From Armillaria gallica (Eukaryota; Basidiomycota; Agaricomycetes; Agaricales; Physalacriaceae): DNA of 64,000 bases. Positions 57,330 through 64,000 of this stretch are shown here, in pieces. The position numbers were made by a program, and so were the translations under genes. The stretch lies in NCBI GenBank assembly GCA_037576215.1, contig JBANDB010000018.1, positions 496,001 through 560,000 of the forward strand. The letters are read 5' to 3'. Position 1 is the stretch's first letter, and each line of letters begins with the position of its first letter. The notes beneath the pieces were generated by a model, which had not been told where the DNA came from, did no database searches, and saw only the letters and a program-made list of their open reading frames with translations.

Positions 57330-59065
57330 TTAACAAGTGTTTTTGAACTTTTATTGTGTTTATCATTCAGTCGCCGAGAATTTAGAATTTCTAGGAAATG
57401 GAATCTGGGCCTTGGCCCTTGGCAGATTCTAATTTCTGGCTCCTACGGCATATGCTCCTAGCTTAAATTTTGAATGCTCTGATTCAATGAAGTTGAATTA
57501 ACAACACAATTTGCCTCGTACTTATGTGTAGCCGTTGATCGTTTTAAGTACGCTAAATACTCATTATGGTCGCGGTCTTTCTTAGAGTCTTTCTGCTTGC
57601 GCCCAATGCTGATCGCTGTGGCAAAACAAGTTTATGCCCAAGTACCTAGGCCTCATCTCAGAGCTGTACTTCCTGTTGGAGAGCTGATGTATCGCTCCGA
57701 GTCTAAGATTCTTCATTCACTCACATGTCTTGTAGATAATACCGCATGCTCAATCATTTTTGGATCGTTGCTTGCTAACACGAGAGAGAAATATCTGTTG
57801 AATTTCGCAACACAACCGTCGGTGAGTGTTACTTCTATCTGTCAACACTGTGTGTAATCCCCGTAGTAGAAGCCGGTGTCATATAAGTAGAAAGACAGCG
57901 AAGAACGGATACGACCATACACAAGTCATTTCTCGATATCGGATACATTCGGTGTCGATGAACCACTCGGCCAAAATCATACAAGCCATTTGGTAGACTC
58001 GAACCAATCCCCGGCGTCGTTTGATGACAGTCGGTCAAGAGGAGCCGCTTTTCAGACTTGATCGACTGCCATCAAGTAGCGGATTGGACTGGCTCGAGTC
58101 TAGCCATTTGGCGAGTCTTCGTTGCAATGCCAGTCGTAGCGCAGTAGAGACAAAATTGGCCGAGCTAAAGTAACGCAGCACCAAAAGGTCATATATAGCA
58201 GGTGAAATGCATACAGATCATCGTCAAAGGCTTTTAAATAAACAATTCGATAGTCTCAGAAGTTAGAACTTGCGGGAACCCAGAACCGTGGGAAATTTAA
58301 TACCGGTTTTTGTTGAAGCTCTTGACCCTAACCCTAGGCCTGTACCAAGTCCTTCGCGTTTCAGTGACAGACAACTTTCTTTGTTCCAGCACCACAACGA
58401 CGCACTGCTGCAAAAAAGGCTCCCAGTCATCACGATTCTTGATCATCATCCTTATAATTGTCTCTCGTTAAACGATGAGTTCTAACATGCGGAAGAGCCA
58501 AGTACCAGACCCGTGACTAGAAGAGTACTAATAGCTCTCAGAGGTACGCATATATGCGATTCAAAGTGGATCAATACATCTCAACAGGCTTGGAAATAGT
58601 GTTTCCAACAGTCGCTCACAGCGGCCGTCTTGAGCTCCGAGTCAAGCGTACGAGAGGAACGAGTCATTACTAGTCCAGCGTTGCACCCTAGCTGCGTCGG
58701 GAGCGGCTCGGCTTTGGAGAGGAAAATTTTCCATGGATTGTATGCAGGACCTGCGAGTGCTTTGGACACTCGAATGCACGTTTTGATATGATCAAAGCAC
58801 TTAATTGATGGCAAGGATCCGATAGCAACAGCGCGCAAAACCTTCACCGATTGCCTAAACATGGTCATCCACTTCAGATATGATTTTCGAGTTACTGTCT
58901 GGTAAATGCTAGGAACGTTTTCGCTGTGAGGATTTGGCCGAAGTCGTGAAGTAATCGTCACAGCTTCTATCAATATCTGTCTTTCTAACGAGCATGTTAC
59001 AGGTCTTCTTTGGATCCGGAACCGAACTCACTCAAAAATGTCGATTCGTGCTTGGGCTGCGTGAT
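57330..59065. other. Intergenic stretch, 1.7 kb
   Basis: No supported coding region. Two tandem telomere-like units (CCCTAACCCTA) near 58326-58336 are too few to mean a telomere. Confidence 0.35.
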
Positions 59066-59289
59066 TTGGCGGCATAAAGACCTGGCAAAGACGGTATGTA
59101 TTTCTTTCTGGCTTTGTCTTCATGTTTACGTCCATCTTTGCACCGTAAACACCTATGGAAATACCCAGCCATGTTCGTTGGCGAGGTCGCGTATTTCCAT
59201 AGGTAAATTTGGTGTAAATTTGTATGTAAACACAAGTACAAAGGAAGAAAAGAAGACATGCGGTGTTATGAGAGGGATTTTGATGCCAA
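59066..59289. repeat. Fold-back inverted repeat
   Basis: Two 99-nt arms (59066-59164 and 59191-59289) flank a 26-nt loop. The inner 14 bp (ACCTATGGAAATAC / GTATTTCCATAGGT) pair perfectly, the ends match exactly (TTGGC / GCCAA), and the inner 70 nt of each arm match at roughly three of four positions with no net gap. The frames on the two strands encode similar peptides only because of this symmetry. A MITE-like element or a hairpin RNA source are both possible. Confidence 0.75.
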
Positions 59290-59913
59290 CCAAATACCTT
59301 AGTCAAATGCGGTGAAAAGTCCTAGCAGTCTTTGTGATGGTATGGTACGCAGGTTTTTTGCGCGCCGGAAGACATCAGGGTATTTGTCCCCTCGAAATGA
59401 TCTGTCAGCGATAGAAATGATGGCCACAACCAGGATTGTCGAATGATAACGACGGATCGGTTATTCCCTTTAGTTCTAGCTCATGCGATTACCGCTATCA
59501 CCCTAGACGGACCATCCTGCGACATCCCATACACCCCGGCGATGCCAACAGGCGCTGTCCATAAATGGTGCCGTCCCCTTACCTCGAGGCCGTACATCGT
59601 GCAAATTCGGCGTCTTTCAATATGAATGCACTGGAATCAAAGCGCTCCCTCTTCATGACAGTGACATTCTTAGACAGGATGTCGATGATGTGCAGGTTAT
59701 AGCATTCAAGTAAAATCTCTCCTTTTCTTTACCCTGGATGTCACTTTCTGACTCTTTTTGTTCATATAGTAAGATCACGATGTTCCGAGGCGCCTATTCG
59801 AAGCTTGACAAGGTTTGGTTACAGCACAGACGGCACTTCGGCTCCATTGAATCGAGGATAAAGCTGTTGTTTCTCCCACGCGTGCTGTCAACTCGTCTTT
59901 ACCTGCGACCATC
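59290..59913. other. Intergenic region upstream of the helicase gene
   Basis: A frame from about 59555 to 59713 (ALSINGAVPLPRGRTSCKFG, then VFQYECTGIKALPLHDSDIL) is open and reasonably composed but has no start or known family; it may be a small gene's last exon or a relic. The final 100 bp are likely the leader of the helicase gene. Confidence 0.3.
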
Positions 59914-62900
59914 ATGTCCAACGGTGGTGTTCGTGGCGCAAAGCTCAGTAAACTCTTCAGTACTATCCTGCAAGGCAAGGAATTAACCAATGCATCACAA
60001 GGCTCTCAGTTTCTGGAGGCTCTGTGTCTTCAACCAGATCCGCCTGGTTGCATCGACAGGATCATTGCGAGCAAGAGTGGTCTCCAATCTTTACAGGAAG
60101 CTTTTAGGCTTGATCTTTCTCAATCCTTCTTAAATGGTCTTGCCACAGACACTCTGTTGTACATGCAAGCGCCCGAGATCAAGAGGATCAGCAGTGGTCA
60201 GTACCTCACAAAGACGCTGCAGGCTATCGTTGAGCCTCCGATCTTCTGGACTGTGTTCGTGGAAGCATTCAAAGCGAAGCAGCTATCCGAGAAGGGGCAG
60301 CAGTGCTTTGCATGGGTTTTATTACAGCTTATTCTCATCCCAAGCGACACTGTCTCGCCTTACGTATCCCTCGCCGACGATCTACTACCTATCATCCTCA
60401 GGTCCTCCCATCCAGACATACGCACCATCGCACAAAAAATCAAAAACACCATTTCCGTTGCGTCCACCTCTCCCGTCGCCATTACTAAGGATGATATTGG
60501 TCCTGGCGGCAGGCATGATAACGATTTCCCAGACTTTCGCGAGATCGCAATCCTTCCTACTACAGACGAGCTCGCTTCTACTGAGGCACCCTTCCTTCGT
60601 CCGAGCTCAGATCTCGACAATCCTAGTACGGAGGAACATCGCGAAGCTTTGCATCTCGACAATCAGTTCAGGCTGATGAGGGAAGACATGATCTATGAGA
60701 TGCGGGAGGAACTTCAGATCTCTCTGGGGAAGCAGAAAGGAAAGAAACGTCGTGGTATCGTTGTGGACGACATAAAAATGCTAGATATCAATTTGGGCGA
60801 CGAAGATCGGCGGAACAAATGGGCGGTCGTCTTCCAGTGCTCGGCCGATCTTCCGCAGCTTCAAAAGATCAAGGACCCGGCAAAGCGAAAGGCATCGCTT
60901 CGGAAGGACAATGTCAAGCTGTTGAAGAATCAATCATTAGCTTGTCTTCTCGTTGACGGTACGGTGTTGGCATTTCCGTCGGTACGTCGAGACGAAGATC
61001 TGTTGGCGAAGAATCCTCCAGAGATTGTTCTAGAGTTCGAGGGAGAGACGTCGACCCAGAATTTCTTGCTGAAGATGAAGTCGGCGAAGATGGTCAAACT
61101 CATTCAGATAGATGTCGCCCTCTTCTCCTACGAACCGATCTTGACTGCTCTGAAGCGGATGAAGGTACTTCCTCTTGCGCAGGAGCTGCTGTTCTGGAAA
61201 GACGGGAGTGAGTTGTCTCGACCATTGCAACCCTTTGCTCTACAATCAGCTATACAGTCATTCGAGCGTAACCCCGGCCAAGATCTTCAAGCTGTATTGT
61301 CTTTGGGCAAAAGCATTATACTGGATAGAGCCCAGGCAATGTCGTTGTTGTCGGGTTTGAAACAAAATGTATCGCTCATCCAGGGTCCTCCAGGTATGTT
61401 GTTATTCCGTGCGAAGCAATATAGACCTAATAACAGGAACCCAGGTACGGGCAAGTCGTTTATAGGTGCCCTCTTAGCCAAATTCACCCATGACTTCTCG
61501 GACCAGAAGATCCTTGTGGTCTGCTATACCAACCATGCCCTAGATCAATTCTTAGAAGATCTTCTCGATATCGGCATTCCTATCGAAGATATGGTTCGCT
61601 TAGGTGCCAAGTCCACTCCTCGGACGGGACCCATGGCTCTTAACAAGCAGCCACGCACCCATCATTTTCGCCGCGCCGACTATACCACCATAAACGACCT
61701 CAAAGCTGATATTGAGATCCGAGCGGCCAGCTTGACGAGGTCTTTCAAGAAGTACCTCCAGTCTACTCGAAACGATGATCTATTAGCCCAGTTGAAGTTT
61801 GACGAACCGGACTTCTATGACGCTTTCAAAGTTCCTGTTTCTGAGGATGGTATGAGCATTGTAGATGAAAGAGGACGGACTGTGGACGAGTTTTACTTGC
61901 TGCAAAGATGGAGACATGGCCAAGATGCGGGGGTCTTTATGGATAGCAAGAACGTCAAAGCTGCGGGAGATATCTGGAAAATGTCGTCACAGGCCCGTCA
62001 AAATCATCTGGCCGAGTGGGCAGAAGCCATCATGAGGAATGAAATCGAGGAATTGTATAGACTCGTTCACACTTACAACTGCCAACTTGATAAAGTTCAA
62101 CGCAAATTTCATGAACGGGGCGCCTCCGTACTTCAGACCAAGCGGATCATCGGCTGTACTACGACTGCTGCGGCAAAGTATGGTGTTGATATACAAGCGG
62201 CTTCACCCAACGTTATTTTGGTGGAGGAAGCTGGCGAGATACTGGAAAGCCACATCATCACGGCTCTCGGGGCTACAGCAAAACAGCTCATTCTAATTGG
62301 TGATCACTCAGCACCGCATGCGCCCTGAGATATCTAACCTCATTCGTCGTTTGACATACCCCGATCTTCTCGACGCATCCACGACTCAAAATCGACCTCA
62401 CCTTCGTGGCATCCAAGATGATATCATTTTCATCAACCACAGTTATCCCGAGGACAATAATCTGCACATTGCTGACGGTCGCGATTTAGGCTCTAAAACA
62501 TCCAAGCAGAATACGTACGAGGCACGAACGGTTCTGAAGATTGTTAAGTATTTGGCACAGCAAGGATACAGGACCGACGAGATGGTCGTCTTGACACCTT
62601 ACTTAGGGCAACTGAACATGCTTCAGTGTGAACTCAGAGAGGATGCCGATCCCGTGCTCAATGATCTCGATTCGCACGACCTTATTCGTGCGGGCCTTCT
62701 CACTCCGGATGCGGCCAAGTTAACGAAACGGCCTCTTCGTCTGGCTACGATCGGTAAGTTTCGAATATTCAAGAACTCCTTGTCTGATCATTCATAGATA
62801 ACTATCAGGGCGAGGAGTGTGACATTGTCATTGTATCTCTCACTCGCAGCAACCCCAACAACGATATCGGGTTCATGTTTGCGCCGGAGCGTTTAAATGT

Positions 62901-64000
62901 TTTACTCTCTCGTGCCAGGAATGCTCTTATCATGATAGGCAACTCCGACACATTTACCAATTCGAAGAAGGGGGGGAAACTGTGGAAGCAGCTCTTTGAT
63001 CTATTGAAAGGACAAAAGCACATATACGATGGCCTACCAGTTAGATGTGAGCGACATCCCGATCGAACAGCGCTTTTAAGCACCCAACTTCAGTTTGAGA
63101 CGCTCTGCCCCGACGGGGGTTGCTCGGAACCATGGTAAATTCCATTTGTCAGTTTCTTTTTACCTTCTCATTTTTATTTGTAGTGGCGCCAAACTACAAT
63201 GCGGAAAACATGTATGTCCGTTGAAATGCCATGAACTCTACGATCATTCCAAGATGGCCTGCCACGTGATCATTCCTGCTCGCTGTCCTAAAGGCCATGA
63301 CCAATCCTACAAGTGTACCCAAGGTCCTGCACTTGGCCAGTGTAAAAAATGCGAGGGAGACGCCAAAGCAGCAGAGGCGAAGCGACAGAAAGATATCGAG
63401 CGGCAAAAGAAACAGGACGAGGAGGAAGCAGAACACCTTCGTCAGATCAAGGAGTTCAAGGAAAAAGTTGCTGAGCAGCATCAATTGCTGCGTGATACAC
63501 AGATCAAAGAGGCGAGGAAGAACGAAATTCGGCAGAAGATGAAGGACTTACAGGATGCAGCTGAGCTCGTGCGAAATGCTGCTTCGAGGCCTCCAAACAC
63601 AACACCTTCGGACAGCGCGCCGGGACCTAGTGTTGTCTCTGCGACAGATAAGTCGACCACGACGCCTTTGGCGTCCAGTTCATCAACCCCGGCCAAGGGT
63701 ACAAGTGACTCATTCCGTCAAAGTAAAGGCTCGGAGAAAGCCGCTCGACCCGTTACTAGTTCTAAACACCGGCATGGGGTTGCGACATTGAATCTTTCAG
63801 TTAGCGGTCAATCCAACGCTGAGGTGGACTGGCAGTACCAGAAAGCCTATGAAGGTGCCAGCAATCAAGCCATCGATGCTATCATGGAAATGGTTGGCTT
63901 GGAAGCGGTGAAGAAGCAAATTCTTAGCATCAAAGCCAAAATCGATGTTTCCAAGCGTCAGAACACCGACATGTCCAAGGAAAGATTCAATATCGTCCTT
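59914..64000 (+). CDS. Giant SF1 helicase / NF-X1 finger / AAA ATPase protein (partial, core disrupted)
   Basis: UPF1/ZNFX1-like helicase fused to an NF-X1-type zinc-binding stretch and a CbbX/SpoVK-type AAA module. The N-terminal 450 residues are helical. Walker A is split by a 51-nt intron (61394-61444): IQGPP / GTGKSF. Then come CYTNHALDQFLEDLL, KRIIGCTTTAAAKYGVD, VILVEEAGEILESHI (Walker B) and LILIGDH. At 62308 the frame shifts straight to QHRMRPEIS, so a large part of the region after GDH is missing and the first frame ends at 62328. Downstream, VVLTPYLGQLNML, DNYQGEECDIVIVSLTRS and RLNVLLSRARNAL are intact, followed by zinc-ligand sequence (CGAKLQCGKHVCPLKCH), a charged coiled coil and the start of an AAA module (MEMVGLEAVKKQILSIKAKI). 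The 3' end lies outside the window. Confidence 0.8.

Noticed and set aside
58326..58336. Telomere-like CCCTAACCCTA
   Set aside because: Only two units inside an ordinary region; expected by chance.
59010..59315. Two overlapping frames on opposite strands encoding similar peptides
   Set aside because: The similarity is a direct result of the inverted repeat, not of two genes.
1..64000. Enrichment of ACGCGT as a cell-cycle signal across the window
   Set aside because: About 25 sites by eye against roughly 16 expected at equal base use, several in coding exons; too weak to call except where combined with divergent start codons.
1..64000. CRISPR arrays, phage genes, bacterial operons, rRNA
   Set aside because: None seen; gene structure is plainly eukaryotic.

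Overview
The window looks like nuclear DNA from a filamentous basidiomycete, most likely an Agaricomycete. Most genes are cut by many short introns of about 45-60 nt. Typical fungal eukaryotic families are present (Trz1, Wapl, Bir1, Nup53, Rom-type Rho1 GEF, Ytp1, F-box proteins). Two of the genes, the BIR/survivin homologue and the DEP-DH-DH-PH-CNH GEF, have the architecture I associate with mushroom-forming fungi. There are no bacterial operons, phages, CRISPR arrays or rRNA genes. Exon boundaries below were worked out by hand from reading frames, splice signals and family motifs.

Layout. 0.3-3.6 kb: tRNase Z (-). 4.0-7.1 kb: two related leucine-rich, F-box-type proteins (-) with a possible small secreted ORF between them. 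7.6-9.7 kb: a Ytp1-like heme-type membrane protein (+) with very small exons. 9.8-12.8 kb: two tandem copies of an FMP52/TIP30-like reductase, separated by a decayed copy of the Ytp1 3' end, so one roughly 1.9 kb segment has been duplicated. 14.1-16.7 kb: a proline-rich coiled-coil protein (-). 16.7-19.7 kb: gene-poor. 19.7-22.1 kb: amidase (-). 22.4-25.1 kb: cohesin-release factor Wapl (-), divergent from the Bir1/survivin homologue (25.3-28.3 kb, +). 30.6-32.2 kb: F-box protein (+). 32.4-33.8 kb: UBA/zinc-finger/UBX protein (-), divergent from a NOPCHAP1-like protein (34.2-34.9 kb, +). 36.5-38.3 kb: FAD monooxygenase (-). 40.4-41.7 kb: nucleoporin Nup53 (-). 43.0-49.1 kb: Rho1 GEF (+). 49.5-50.0 kb: EthD protein (+). 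50.3 and 57.2 kb: two intron-bearing tRNA-Asn genes. 51.5-53.0 kb: DUF4436-like membrane protein (+). 53.9-54.4 kb: RecQ-like helicase relic (-). 55.2-56.3 kb: hypothetical protein (-). 59.07-59.29 kb: a long fold-back repeat. 59.9 kb to the window edge: a giant helicase/NF-X1 finger/AAA protein (+) whose helicase core carries a frameshifting deletion.

The genes are mostly unrelated housekeeping and accessory functions. The clearest functional pairing is Wapl and Bir1, both acting on mitotic chromosomes and sharing a 144-bp promoter. The most unusual points are the 7- and 17-nt exons in the Ytp1-like gene, conserved GC-AG introns, the fold-back element, tRNA-Asn genes with identical exons but introns of 7 and 23 nt, and the interrupted helicase core. 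I did not find a clearly new biological system. These are the parts that deserve checking.
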